This document shows positions 8,069 through 16,940 of a stretch of DNA of 64,000 nt, piece after piece; the stretch's first letter is position 1; each line of letters begins with the position of its first letter. Below the pieces are notes generated by a model, which searched no databases, was not told the DNA's origin, and worked only from the letters and a program-made list of their open reading frames with translations. A program made the position numbers and the translations under genes. Origin of the DNA: an uncultured Bacteroidales bacterium (GTDB lineage: Bacteria; Bacteroidota; Bacteroidia; Bacteroidales; Paludibacteraceae); contig CAMUYI010000008.1 in assembly GCA_947164985.1 (NCBI GenBank), forward strand, positions 1-64,000, given 5' to 3'.

Positions 8069-10666
8069 ATGAATACCTATTATTTTAGGAAACAGATTCA
8101 CCGGTTGCCGGGTAAAGTGATTCACACGATTCCCCTGCCAGAGCCGGAAGTGACGGAAGGCTTGGCAGCAAGAACGCAAATAGGCGAGATATGCAGTAAA
8201 GCCGGCTACCAGCATGTACTGTTGGTTACGGACCGCACGCTGAGCGATTTGGGCTATGCGAAAGCGATTACCGATTCGTTGGATGCGGCTCAAATAGGCT
8301 ACTCCGTCTATGATGACATCCATACAGAGCCAAACATAGCCATCATTGAGGCGGGTCGCCAGATAGCGATAGAAAACCATGCAGAGTGCATCATTGCCCT
8401 CGGCGGCGGCAGTGTGATGGATAGTTGTAAGATGATTGCCGCGGGTGTGAAGATGCCGCATTTGCCGGTTAAAGCCTTGCTGCTGAAGTTCCTGCCTGTT
8501 CCCGGAAGCACCTTACCGCTGATCATGGTTCCTTCGACTGCCGGAACAGGCGCCGAACTGACCGTTGGAGCCGTAGTGACGAACGACCAGGGAGCTAAGA
8601 GTTCCACCGTACTTATCGGGCTCAACGTGACGCATGTGATTCACGACAGCGAACTGACGATTCATGCCCCGCAATCCGTCACAGCCGCTTGCGGAATGGA
8701 TGCTCTCAGTCATTGCATCGAGGGCGCCATCAGCGATACCGATGTGGATGAAGAAGATATGCAGATGTCGTTGGAGGGCATCAAACTGATCTTGGCAAAC
8801 CTGCCGGTTGTGTTGCGTGAGCCGGAGAACAACGAAGCGCGTCTGGCGATGTGTCGTGCGGCGATGTACGGCGGTAACGCCATCAATACGCAGTTAGCCG
8901 GTTACGTACACGCTTTCGCGCACAGCATAGGCGCCAAATACCACATGCCTCATGGTCAGGCCATCTCGCTCATGCTCATGCCGGTGCTCGAGTTCCAGAA
9001 AAAGGCGTGTCAGTCCAAATACGAACAGATAGCCCAATACTGCGGCGTGCCGGATTTCCTGCAAGCCGTTCGCGAACTGATGCACACTTGCTCAATGGAC
9101 CAACTCCAATCGCCTGTGCGCACTTGCGACCATGAGCAACTCATTCCTATGATTGCCGCCGATTCGATTAATTACTCAGCTCCTGTGACGCTTAGCGAAG
9201 AGGATATCAAGGCGGTGCTTGTCAAAATCACCAATCACCAATTACAAATTACAAATTCCGAAGATGAGATTCGCGAGATAGTAGCGGCTCAGCGGCGTTT
9301 TTTCCGCACAGGCGAGACTTTGCCCGTTAAGTGGCGTATTCAGCAACTCAAACGCCTCAAAGCGGCAGTTATTGCCCATGCGGATGAGTTCACGGCGGCT
9401 CTGGCGGAGGATTTAGGGCGCAGCGAAGTGGAAGCATACCTCTGCGATGTCGGACCGATTATTGTGGAGATCAACGAGATGATCAGCGGTTTGCGCCGTT
9501 GGTCACGCCCGGAATGGCATTTCAGCGGACTGATGTGTTTCCCGAGTCTTGTGACCAAGGTCTATAAGATGCCGTACGGCGTCTCGCTGGTCATTAGTCC
9601 GTTTAACTTCCCTATTCTGCTCACCATCGGCGTGGTAGCCGCAGCGATGTGCGGCGGCAACACGGTGGTGGTCAAGTCGAGTTCCAAGTCCGCAGCCTGC
9701 ACAGCGGTTCTCAAACGCTTCTTTGCGGAAGTGTTCCCGCCGGAGTACATAACGCTGATCGACGGCGGTCACGACGTGGCGGACATCTGTCTGGCACAAC
9801 GCTTCGACAAGATTTTCTACACCGGCTCTCCGGCTGTGGGTAAGCACGTGCTCGCAGAAGCGGCGAAGAACCTCACGCCTGTCGCGCTGGAGTTAGGAGG
9901 CGAGACGGGCAACTGGTGTGTCGTCCGGGCCGATGCCGACCTCAAAGACGCAGCCCGCAAGATAGCCTTCTTCAAACTGACCAACGCCGGACAGATCTGT
10001 ATCAATATTAACCAGATAGCGGTGGCAGAAGAGGTCGCTGAGGCGTTTATGAAAGAGCTGAAGAAAGCCTTTATCGCCCAAATAGGCGAGCACGCAGAGA
10101 CAAATCCCGAATACCCGAAACTGATTACCGACGCGGCGTACGACAAGTGCGCCAAGTTAGCGGACGAGTACCGCGAGCGCATCGTGTTCGGCGGAGTGGG
10201 AGATAAAGCGACGCGCAAGTACGCACCGACGATGATCTATCCGGTCGGTATCAACGAACATATCGTGCAGCATGAACTTTTCTGTCCGCTGTTGCCCATC
10301 GTACCGTTCAAGGACGCGGAAGTGGATGATTTGATGGATGTTATCGCCGACCGCGAACACCCGCTGGCAATGTATTTGTTCACGAGCAATATGCGCTGGG
10401 CAAACCGCGTCATGCAGACGCAGCAGTTCGGCGGAGGCTGCATCAACGAGGTATGCATCCATATGATGGTCAAAGGCGTGCCGTTCAACGGAACCGGCCA
10501 CTCCGGCATGGGCGCATACCACGGAGAATGGGGCTTCCGCGAGTTCACACACCCGCAGACCGTGCTCAAAGGCAGCACACTCTTCAACCTCCCGCTCCGC
10601 GAACATCCCTATTCCGGCGAAGCAGGCAGGAAGAAAATGTTCCTTTTGCGACTCTTTGAACGCTAA
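8069..10666 (+). CDS. Bifunctional Fe-alcohol dehydrogenase / class 3 aldehyde dehydrogenase fusion
   Basis: An 865-aa fusion in the reverse domain order to AdhE. Residues about 1-383 are an iron-containing alcohol dehydrogenase (ALGGGSVMDSCKMIA; VPSTAGTGAELT; GMDALSHCIEG; HAFAHSIGAKYHMPHG). Residues about 400-865 are an ALDH3-type aldehyde dehydrogenase (SPFNFPILL; FYTGSPAVGKHV; ELGGE with the general base; NAGQIC with the catalytic Cys; CINEVCIHM). This could channel alcohol to aldehyde to acid, or the reverse. The joint is made of a 7-bp array (9226-9260). The start was set at ATG 8069 because an upstream TTG in the same frame lies inside the -7 element. A frame-preserving recent fusion of two adjacent genes is likely. 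Confidence 0.9.
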   Translation: MNTYYFRKQIHRLPGKVIHTIPLPEPEVTEGLAARTQIGEICSKAGYQHVLLVTDRTLSDLGYAKAITDSLDAAQIGYSVYDDIHTEPNIAIIEAGRQIAIENHAECIIALGGGSVMDSCKMIAAGVKMPHLPVKALLLKFLPVPGSTLPLIMVPSTAGTGAELTVGAVVTNDQGAKSSTVLIGLNVTHVIHDSELTIHAPQSVTAACGMDALSHCIEGAISDTDVDEEDMQMSLEGIKLILANLPVVLREPENNEARLAMCRAAMYGGNAINTQLAGYVHAFAHSIGAKYHMPHGQAISLMLMPVLEFQKKACQSKYEQIAQYCGVPDFLQAVRELMHTCSMDQLQSPVRTCDHEQLIPMIAADSINYSAPVTLSEEDIKAVLVKITNHQLQITNSEDEIREIVAAQRRFFRTGETLPVKWRIQQLKRLKAAVIAHADEFTAALAEDLGRSEVEAYLCDVGPIIVEINEMISGLRRWSRPEWHFSGLMCFPSLVTKVYKMPYGVSLVISPFNFPILLTIGVVAAAMCGGNTVVVKSSSKSAACTAVLKRFFAEVFPPEYITLIDGGHDVADICLAQRFDKIFYTGSPAVGKHVLAEAAKNLTPVALELGGETGNWCVVRADADLKDAARKIAFFKLTNAGQICININQIAVAEEVAEAFMKELKKAFIAQIGEHAETNPEYPKLITDAAYDKCAKLADEYRERIVFGGVGDKATRKYAPTMIYPVGINEHIVQHELFCPLLPIVPFKDAEVDDLMDVIADREHPLAMYLFTSNMRWANRVMQTQQFGGGCINEVCIHMMVKGVPFNGTGHSGMGAYHGEWGFREFTHPQTVLKGSTLFNLPLREHPYSGEAGRKKMFLLRLFER
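9226..9260 (+). repeat. 7-bp array, 5 units, exactly at ADH-ALDH domain joint
   Basis: AATCACC, AATCACC, AATTACA, AATTACA, AATTCCG. Encodes the linker KITNHQLQITNS between the end of the alcohol dehydrogenase and the first helix of the aldehyde dehydrogenase. Confidence 0.9.
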
Positions 10667-10727
10667 GACACAAAACGATAATTACCATCCCACAAAATTT
10701 TGAAGGCGTAAAGAAATAAATTTACTG

Positions 10728-11525
10728 CTATTTCCTTACCTCGTTAGGATTGACACCTAATTGGTTCTTGACATAGCGGTTGAGATGACCGACGGACGAG
10801 AAACCGAACATGTCCGTTAGTTCCTGAATCGTCACATTGGGATTACGCAGCAGGCGCGAGATATCCAATGCCGTATAGCGGTTTATCCAGTGGTTCGCCG
10901 GATAGCCGCTGTATTTCTTTACAGTCTCGGAAAGGTACTTGCTCGTCACGCAAAGGCGGTCGGCATAATAAGCCAAATCGCGGTGTTCGCGGAACTCGCC
11001 TTGCTCCAAAAGCCTTAGAAAACCTTCCATCAATATTGCCGCAGGTGTGGTGACCGTCTCGTTGCCATAAAGCGCAGCATGGAAATCGAAGAAGTCAATA
11101 ATCATCCGCTGCACGGCGTTGAGCAACATATCCCGATAGAAGAGGTGGCTGGTCATAGCAAGGCATTCCTCGATATACACCATGCTTCGTCTCAACCTTT
11201 CGGTCTGCTCTTCGTTCAGTGGCATTACGGGGTTCTGGAAAAGCAACATCCCGCCACGCATGCCATAATTACTCATCGGCGTAGCGAGTTCGGTAAACTC
11301 GGTCACAGCAAACACATTCAGTATCTCGAAATCTTCTGTTTTGCTAATCAATTCGCCTTGTTCACTCTTGCGCAGGATAAAACTATCGCCTCGATGGAGC
11401 CGGTACTTTCTGCCGATCAACTCCACTTCCGCTTCTCCGTTAAGACACAAGGCGTGCGTCAAATACCCCAGCATCTGCGCTTGCTGCTCCGTTTCAAAAG
11501 TATGACTTACAATGACGTTCAACAT
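10728..11525 (-). CDS. AraC family transcriptional regulator
   Basis: A 265-aa protein with an N-terminal cupin-like sensing domain (about residues 25-90) and a C-terminal AraC double helix-turn-helix (about 165-265; YADRLCVTSKYLSETVKKYSG and FGFSSVGHLNRYVKNQLG, two separated helices). Divergently transcribed from the flavodoxin-AKR-acetyltransferase operon with a 136-bp intergenic region carrying promoters for both directions. Regulation of that operon is the obvious inference. Same architecture as regulators next to small redox operons in Bacteroidales. Confidence 0.9.
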   Translation of the reverse strand: MLNVIVSHTFETEQQAQMLGYLTHALCLNGEAEVELIGRKYRLHRGDSFILRKSEQGELISKTEDFEILNVFAVTEFTELATPMSNYGMRGGMLLFQNPVMPLNEEQTERLRRSMVYIEECLAMTSHLFYRDMLLNAVQRMIIDFFDFHAALYGNETVTTPAAILMEGFLRLLEQGEFREHRDLAYYADRLCVTSKYLSETVKKYSGYPANHWINRYTALDISRLLRNPNVTIQELTDMFGFSSVGHLNRYVKNQLGVNPNEVRK

Positions 11526-11548
11526 AGTTGAGAATGTATTTCAGCCTG

Positions 11549-11556
11549 CAAAGGTA
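11549..11556 (-). promoter_or_regulatory. -7 element of the AraC gene
   Basis: The minus strand reads TACCTTTG, 23 bp upstream of the regulator ATG. It fits TAnnTTTG. Confidence 0.7.
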
Positions 11557-11610
11557 CTACTTTTTTTCGACATATGCAAGTAAAATGTGCAAAAAATGCC
11601 GTAGTTATAA

Positions 11611-11642
11611 TTTGTTCACGTCATGAAAAAGCAGTAATTTTG
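11611..11642 (+). promoter_or_regulatory. Promoter of flavodoxin operon
   Basis: TTTG (11611-11614), 20 bp, TAATTTTG (11635-11642), then the flavodoxin ATG 19 bp on. Divergent to the AraC promoter. Confidence 0.8.
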
Positions 11643-11661
11643 CACTCGATTTTGAAACACA

Positions 11662-12264
11662 ATGAATATGAAACATAAATTTTTAACCTTGCTGGCGGCG
11701 ATGGCGGTATGCATCAGCTGCAGCGCAAAAAACAATCAATCAACAATGAGTAATCACAAAGCAATCGTAGTCTTTTTCTCCCATGCCGGAGAGAACTACT
11801 CAGTAGGAAACATCAAAGTGGGCAATACCAAGATTGTTGCCGATTACATCTCCGAGTTTATTGGCGCCGATCAAGCCGAGATCGTGACGCACAAGTACGA
11901 CGGCATGGCGTACACGCCGCTGACTAACCTTGCGCAAGACGAGCAGAACAACGATGAGCGTCCGGATTTTGAACTCGTGCCGAATGTCGATTTCAGTCAG
12001 TATGACACCGTTTTCATCGGTGGTCCTATATGGTGGGGAACGTATCCGCAAGTGATGTTCACGTTCTTCGACCGCTATGACCTGAACGGCAAAACGATCT
12101 ATCCTTTCACCACCCACGAAGGTAGCGGTCTCGGCTCATGCGTCAACGATGTCCGCCGCGCGTACCCGAACGCCTCCGTGCAGAAAGGCTTTTCTATCTA
12201 TGGTCACGAGGTGCGTACCAACAAAGCAAAAGTAGAGAACTGGCTTAAAAACGCAGGATTCTAA
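11662..12264 (+). CDS. Flavodoxin-like lipoprotein
   Basis: A 200-aa flavodoxin (Flavodoxin_4-like) with an N-terminal lipoprotein signal (lipobox CISC, lipidated Cys near residue 20). The FMN phosphate loop is present in modified form (VVFFSHAGENYSVG), as is the flavin-stacking segment (FIGGPIWWGTYPQVM). Probably exported and tethered, unlike cytosolic flavodoxins. First gene of an operon with an aldo/keto reductase 2 bp downstream, an acetyltransferase and a SnoaL-like protein, under the divergent AraC regulator. ATG at 11668 is an alternative start. Confidence 0.88.
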   Translation: MNMKHKFLTLLAAMAVCISCSAKNNQSTMSNHKAIVVFFSHAGENYSVGNIKVGNTKIVADYISEFIGADQAEIVTHKYDGMAYTPLTNLAQDEQNNDERPDFELVPNVDFSQYDTVFIGGPIWWGTYPQVMFTFFDRYDLNGKTIYPFTTHEGSGLGSCVNDVRRAYPNASVQKGFSIYGHEVRTNKAKVENWLKNAGF

Positions 12265-12266
12265 GT

Positions 12267-13112
12267 ATGGAAACTATCAAACTATCTAACGGCGTCGAGA
12301 TGCCTTTATTAGGCTACGGCGTTTTCCAAGTTCCGCCACAGGAAGCGGAGCGGTGTGTGAACGATGCCATATCGGTCGGCTATCGACTGATTGACACCGC
12401 GCAGGCGTATTATAATGAAGAAGGTGTCGGAGCGGCAGTTACCAAGTCCGGCATTGACCGCAAGGACCTTTTCCTTGTTACCAAAGTGTGGGTGTCCAAC
12501 AACGGCGAAGAACGTGCAGCAAAGAGTATCGATGAGAGCCTGCGCAAACTGCAAACGGACTACATTGACCTACTCCTCATTCACCAGGCGTACGGCGATG
12601 TGTTCGGCACATGGCGGGCGATGGAGCAAGCCTATAAAGCAGGCAAGGTGCGTGCTATCGGTGTCAGCAATTTCCAAGCAGCGCGATTCTTTGATTTTGC
12701 GCACTACGTGGACATCAAACCGATGGTGAACCAGCTTCAATGCAACACGATGGCGCAACAGAACGACATCCAACCCGTCCTTGCTCAAACCGACACACGG
12801 ATGATGGCTTGGGGACCGCTCGGCGGACAAGGAGCCGATGGCGTAATCAAGAGTCCGGTATTGGCAGAGATAGGTGCACAATACAACAAATCCGCTGCGC
12901 AGGTGGCACTCCGTTGGCTCATCCAACGCGGCATCGTGGCGATTCCCAAATCGACGCACAAAGAGCGCATGGCGCAGAACCTCGATATCTTCGATTTCCG
13001 CCTCTCGGACGCTGACATGCAAGCCATCAAAACCCTCAATCAACAGGACACAGGTTTCGTTAATTTCAATGACCCGCAGTTCGTCAAATACCTCATTGAG
13101 ACATACGGATAA
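12267..13112 (+). CDS. Aldo/keto reductase
   Basis: A 281-aa NADPH-dependent (beta/alpha)8 carbonyl reductase of the 2,5-diketo-gluconate reductase type. The catalytic tetrad is visible: Asp and Tyr in RLIDTAQAYYNEEGVG, Lys in VTKVWV and His in LLLIHQAYG. The C-terminal cofactor-binding part is AIPKSTHKERMAQNLDIFDF. Starts 2 bp after the flavodoxin stop. Normal length. Confidence 0.93.
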   Translation: METIKLSNGVEMPLLGYGVFQVPPQEAERCVNDAISVGYRLIDTAQAYYNEEGVGAAVTKSGIDRKDLFLVTKVWVSNNGEERAAKSIDESLRKLQTDYIDLLLIHQAYGDVFGTWRAMEQAYKAGKVRAIGVSNFQAARFFDFAHYVDIKPMVNQLQCNTMAQQNDIQPVLAQTDTRMMAWGPLGGQGADGVIKSPVLAEIGAQYNKSAAQVALRWLIQRGIVAIPKSTHKERMAQNLDIFDFRLSDADMQAIKTLNQQDTGFVNFNDPQFVKYLIETYG

Positions 13113-13129
13113 ATTAAACCAATAAGAAT

Positions 13130-13684
13130 ATGGATATTTACGAAAGAATGAAAGCCGGAGAATGGATTGACATCCGTACCGACGAAGACTACAAGAACAT
13201 CGCAGGCGTGGCGCTCTTCAAGGCGAATGATGACTGCTGGCGTATCAACAACTCGCTGCCCTCGGCTCCCGAGACACGAAAGATGTTAGAGGACTTTTTC
13301 GAAGGCCGTCTGCCGCAGTCCTCGACCATTCTGCCGCCGATTCACATTGACCAACCCAAGGCAATGACCATCGGCGAGAATGTGTTTATCAACCACGGCC
13401 TCGTCTGCATGGCGAACGGCAGTATCACACTGGAGGACGGAGTGATGATTGGTCCCGAAGCGGCACTCATCACCGCCAACCATGATTTTGACGACATCCG
13501 CGTGTTGCAGTTCAAACCTATTGTGCTCAAGAAGAACGCTTGGGTGGGTGCGCGTGCCGTCATCCTGCCGGGCGTAACGGTCGGCGAAGGAGCCGTAGTC
13601 GCTTCCGGAGCCGTGGTAACCAAAGATGTGCCTGCACGTACCATCGTGGGCGGCGTACCGGCGAAAATAATCAAACAACTATAA
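13130..13684 (+). CDS. Sugar O-acetyltransferase (maltose/galactoside acetyltransferase type)
   Basis: A 184-aa left-handed beta-helix acetyl-CoA transferase. An N-terminal Mac-like helical region (MDIYERMKAGEWIDI) precedes hexapeptide repeats (from about residue 80: IGENVFINHGLVCM, ITANHDFD with the catalytic His, VGARAVILPGVTVGEGAVVASGAVV). Third gene of the flavodoxin operon. Acceptor sugar unknown. Confidence 0.9.
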   Translation: MDIYERMKAGEWIDIRTDEDYKNIAGVALFKANDDCWRINNSLPSAPETRKMLEDFFEGRLPQSSTILPPIHIDQPKAMTIGENVFINHGLVCMANGSITLEDGVMIGPEAALITANHDFDDIRVLQFKPIVLKKNAWVGARAVILPGVTVGEGAVVASGAVVTKDVPARTIVGGVPAKIIKQL

Positions 13685-13696
13685 ATTCCCCATACA

Positions 13697-14131
13697 ATGA
13701 TTGACCATATTGAAGACCGCATGGAGTTGAAGGCGTTAGTAGACTTCTATGCAACCGAATCCGACAAAAACAACCAGGACTGCTATGTTGACATTTTCCG
13801 TCCTGACATTAAACTGAATGTTTATTTCGGCGGTAAGTTAGGTATGCAGGCGCGTGACGTACAGGACATGATCCGCCAATACAAAGCGTTCGGAGCTGCC
13901 AAAGTTTCGTTTCACATGAACGGTCAGCAGAATGTTACCTTCGAAGATGACACCCACGCTACCGGCACATGCTATGCCTTGGCAACGCTTGTCAACGAAG
14001 CAGAAGGAAAGGACAAACTGACCATGCATGCCGTACGCTATCTGGACAAATACGTGAAGATCGACGGTCGCTGGTGGATTGCCGAGCGCGAGCAGTATTT
14101 TGAGTGGTCTGCTTTTCCACCGTTGGCGTAA
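13697..14131 (+). CDS. SnoaL-like / NTF2-fold protein
   Basis: A 144-aa cone-shaped NTF2-like protein (IEDRMELKALVDFYATESDKNNQDCY; VRYLDKYVKIDGRWWIAEREQYFEW, the typical final strand). Members are small ligand binders, isomerases or dehydratases; the catalytic function is not deducible. Last gene of the operon, followed by a strong terminator. Confidence 0.85.
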   Translation: MIDHIEDRMELKALVDFYATESDKNNQDCYVDIFRPDIKLNVYFGGKLGMQARDVQDMIRQYKAFGAAKVSFHMNGQQNVTFEDDTHATGTCYALATLVNEAEGKDKLTMHAVRYLDKYVKIDGRWWIAEREQYFEWSAFPPLA

Positions 14132-14147
14132 AAACACATTCTCAATC

Positions 14148-14180
14148 AGCGGCTCACAGCAATGTGAGTCGCTTTTTTTA
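14148..14180 (+). terminator. Rho-independent terminator of flavodoxin operon
   Basis: The stem AGCGGCTCACA / TGTGAGTCGCT has a 4-nt loop and is followed by seven T. Confidence 0.92.
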
Positions 14181-14334
14181 TTACTTACCTATGGTCTACC
14201 GCTTTCTGTCACGTTTGTTCGCCCTGACCAAGCAGCTGTGCCCTTCTAAATCCTAACGCGGGTGAAAGATTTTAATGTGAACCCCTTCGAAAGTACGTCA
14301 TAAATCCTGCAAATGGCAAATTTATGTAAGAAAA

Positions 14335-14366
14335 TTTGCATATATCAAAAAAAAGTAGTATCTTTG
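14335..14366 (+). promoter_or_regulatory. Promoter upstream of an orphan transcript
   Basis: TTTG (14335-14338), 20 bp, TATCTTTG (14359-14366). A consensus-quality promoter, but no convincing gene follows before the next promoter at 14592. Confidence 0.8.
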
Positions 14367-14375
14367 CACTCGATT

Positions 14376-14576
14376 TCAAAAGTGTTCTTTTGCCCGTTTG
14401 GAGCAACCGCTTGTGGCCGTACATTCCAATGTCCTACAACATCCCGCTCCGCCCCACAACCGCCTTTCGAGAAAAAACTGCGTCCCGGCGCATCCAAACT
14501 CTACCGGAAGCAGTACTCCAAACTCGACACCTTCATCCAAGCCCTCCTTCGCCAAAAAACAGCAATAAACAACTAA
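14376..14576 (+). pseudogene. Short ORF remnant with shared DTFIQ-LLR tail
   Basis: The region behind the 14335 promoter has one frame ending in KLRPGASKLYRKQYSKLDT and then FIQALLRQKTAINN. Its DNA from 14531 repeats, nearly identically over about 27 bp, the tail of the truncated gene at 16680-16892 (DTFIQTLLRLA). No ATG lies after the promoter in that frame; a second frame has ATG 14430 but a low-complexity proline-rich product. I read this as a leftover of gene rearrangement, not an intact gene. Confidence 0.4.
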
Positions 14577-14591
14577 AAATCCCTCAAACCC

Positions 14592-14622
14592 TTGCACATG
14601 TGGGATTTTTTATGTACCTTTG
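14592..14622 (+). promoter_or_regulatory. Promoter of MmcQ/YjbR gene
   Basis: TTG (14592-14594), 20 bp, TACCTTTG (14615-14622). The whole CTTGCA-TGGGATTTTTT-GTACCTTTGC module is repeated almost unchanged at 16884-16915. Confidence 0.8.
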
Positions 14623-14647
14623 CAGCCCAAACAAGCAAGTCTGATTT

Positions 14648-14995
14648 ATGAACGTAGAAGAGATACAGGATTTCTGCCTTTCGTTAGGGAATGATGTAGA
14701 AGAGAAGCTGCCCTTTACCATGTTCAAGAACGGCGAAGGAGTGCTGGTCTTCTATGTCTGCGGACATATGTTTTGTTTCTTCGACCTCAATGATTTTCAG
14801 GTTATCTCGCTCAAGTGCCAGCCTGAACGGATAGATGAACTGAAAGCTGAGTATGACTGTGTTGGTAACCCGTACAATGAGTCGCCCAAACACTGGATCG
14901 GTCTTGACCCACATTCTTCGCCGGACGCGCTCACAAAAGACCTCATCCGCAATTCATACGAGATCGTCAAAGCCAAATATACCAAGAAAAAATGA
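14648..14995 (+). CDS. MmcQ/YjbR family DNA-binding-like protein
   Basis: A 115-aa CyaY-fold protein of the MmcQ/YjbR family (LPFTMFKNGEGVLVFYVCGHMFC; ISLKCQPERIDELKAEYD; SPKHWIGLDP; LIRNSYEIVKAKYTKKK). Function unproven; often annotated as DNA-binding. Overlaps the following membrane-protein gene by 4 bp. Confidence 0.88.
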   Translation: MNVEEIQDFCLSLGNDVEEKLPFTMFKNGEGVLVFYVCGHMFCFFDLNDFQVISLKCQPERIDELKAEYDCVGNPYNESPKHWIGLDPHSSPDALTKDLIRNSYEIVKAKYTKKK

Positions 14996-16683
14996 ATTTA
15001 CAATCCTTGAAACAACGTCTGTCGCTTCAAAACATCAGCGAGACAATCCTGCGCGTCCTAAAGCGCTTTCCTGTAACGACCGGATTACTGGTTGCCCTGA
15101 CCGCGGTACTTTCTTATCTGATGGCTACAGAGACCGAACCCGGCCGCAAACTATTGTGCCTCCTTGCCTTTATGTCTGCCGGCATCGTCATCAGTTTAGC
15201 CACTTCCTTATGGGGGGAAGAACAATGTGACCAACGGCGTAGATGGATAGTAGAAAGCGTGTCGCTTGCCCTTTGCGCGGTCTATTGCGTTCTGCTTTTT
15301 CTGACGGACGTGATACCTAACCGCGGACTGCCTGCGTTCAATATCGGCAACGCAGCATGGATAGCACTTGTCGTACTGCTCATCCCTTTCGGCTCTTTCT
15401 TGCGCGAAAAGGACGACCTCAAAGTCTGGCATTTCATTCTGTCGCTTTGCGGAGTATTGCTCATCAGCGGTATGGTGGCATGGGTGATGACAGGCGGTCT
15501 GGAAGGACTTCTCTACGGAACGGCGGCACTCTTTGATTTCGAACCCGGTAAGAAATTGCCCGCGATTATTATGATTGTGTGCTCGATATTGCTCTTTGGG
15601 ATGTTGTTTCTGGCACTTATCCCGCAGGCAGAACGCAAACACAACGCTTCGGCGTCAATGCCGTCGTCCCTCACGAAAATCGTCTCATGGTTGTTATTGC
15701 CGTTGCTCGGGTGTTACATCTTGGTTCTCTATGCTTATGGCATCAATATTCTGATTCACTGGGAACTACCCAAAGGCATGATCTCGGGACTCGTCTCGGC
15801 AGTAATGATTGCCTATATCCTTTGTTATATACTCCTATATCCGCAGGTAACACACAAAGAATCATGGCAAAGCAAAGCCCTGACGCGCTGGCTTCCGATA
15901 GCTATCCTGCCACTATTAGTGCTGATGTCTGTGGGTGTTGTGCGCCGTTTCATCGACTATGGCATCACTCCTCCACGGCTTTACTTGCTGACCTTGCTCC
16001 TTTGGTTCTATGCCATCTGTATCGTCATGCTCGTTGTGCCGCGCAATCGCTTCCATTGGATTGCATTCTCCTTCGCAGCTTTGTTCATTCTCTCCTCTGG
16101 ACATCCGCTCAATTATTACCGTCTCTGTCGACCGTATTTGTCCGCAAAGATAGACCAGATGATTGCCGAGAAAGGGCTGCAAGTTCCGTTCTCGATGATT
16201 TCTCTATGTCAAGAATTACCAACTGATGATGAAGTGCATCAACTGGATAAAGAAATAACCTATGTGAAGAATTGTTATGGTGAGGATTACATCAACCGCT
16301 GGGTGGACGAGAGTGAGTCAGCGAACAAGACAGATGAGGAGCGTAAAGAGCTATGGAAACTGTCATATACCAAGCGAATGGGTGGAAACCTTTGCCCGCA
16401 AGGATATACTACTTTCCGCTGGGTGAACAACAGCTCCGATGAGTTGCCTTCCAAACTGACAGAAAAAAACATAAAGAACGGCGTTTTACATGTGCCGTAT
16501 AAGGACGAGGTGCTGCTCTTCGATACCACGGCTATCCGGCAAGCACAGCAGAATGAAGAACTCTTGGTTATACCCTCCGCGAACGGGAAAGTAGCATGTT
16601 CTATCCAAAACATCTCCATTTATGCGTATTCGGATAGAACGATTGAAATCCATTATAGCGGTTATATATTTACAAAAGAATGA
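14992..16683 (+). CDS. DUF4153-type integral membrane protein
   Basis: A 563-aa inner-membrane protein with about 12 hydrophobic segments between residues 20 and 380 and a soluble C-terminal domain (about 385-563). Resembles Bacteroidales DUF4153 proteins; function unknown. The start overlaps the MmcQ stop (ATGA), and its own stop overlaps the next small ORF. Confidence 0.75.
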   Translation: MNLQSLKQRLSLQNISETILRVLKRFPVTTGLLVALTAVLSYLMATETEPGRKLLCLLAFMSAGIVISLATSLWGEEQCDQRRRWIVESVSLALCAVYCVLLFLTDVIPNRGLPAFNIGNAAWIALVVLLIPFGSFLREKDDLKVWHFILSLCGVLLISGMVAWVMTGGLEGLLYGTAALFDFEPGKKLPAIIMIVCSILLFGMLFLALIPQAERKHNASASMPSSLTKIVSWLLLPLLGCYILVLYAYGINILIHWELPKGMISGLVSAVMIAYILCYILLYPQVTHKESWQSKALTRWLPIAILPLLVLMSVGVVRRFIDYGITPPRLYLLTLLLWFYAICIVMLVVPRNRFHWIAFSFAALFILSSGHPLNYYRLCRPYLSAKIDQMIAEKGLQVPFSMISLCQELPTDDEVHQLDKEITYVKNCYGEDYINRWVDESESANKTDEERKELWKLSYTKRMGGNLCPQGYTTFRWVNNSSDELPSKLTEKNIKNGVLHVPYKDEVLLFDTTAIRQAQQNEELLVIPSANGKVACSIQNISIYAYSDRTIEIHYSGYIFTKE

Positions 16684-16892
16684 GCACAGAACGAGAGAAA
16701 ATGTTGGCAGGCGAAGTGTATGACGCCTGTGATCTGGAGTTGTTGGAAGACCTCAACCGCGTAAAAGTGCTTTGTCAACAATACAACAACCTGCTGCCGA
16801 CGGACTTTGCGGCGCGCAATAAGATGATCCGCGAGATCCTGGGCCAGGCGGACAAAGACACCTTCATCCAAACCCTCCTTCGCCTTGCATAA
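16680..16892 (+). pseudogene. Truncated sugar O-acetyltransferase (Mac domain only)
   Basis: A 70-aa ORF. Residues 1-56 are a clean maltose-acetyltransferase N-terminal domain (TEREKMLAGEVYDACD; RVKVLCQQYNNLLPTDF; NKMIREILG). The whole left-handed beta-helix with the catalytic His is missing, replaced by KDTFIQTLLRLA and a stop. The replacement tail is shared with the remnant at 14531. It is in the -1 overlap with DUF4153, so it may still be translated, but it cannot be an acetyltransferase. Confidence 0.8.
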
Positions 16893-16914
16893 GTGGGATT
16901 TTTTTGTACCTTTG
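16885..16914 (+). promoter_or_regulatory. Promoter copied from (or to) the MmcQ promoter module
   Basis: TTG (16885-16887), 19 bp, TACCTTTG (16907-16914). The same surrounding TGGGATTTTTT-GTACC as 14592-14622. It now reads into a gene remnant. Confidence 0.7.
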
Positions 16915-16940
16915 CGCCCGAATTATTGTACTAAAGAGAA

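Noticed and set aside
14313..14644. Two overlapping ORFs of about 90-100 codons
   Set aside because: Their starts lie upstream of or inside the promoter, the products are low-complexity, and one runs through the next promoter; kept only as a remnant.
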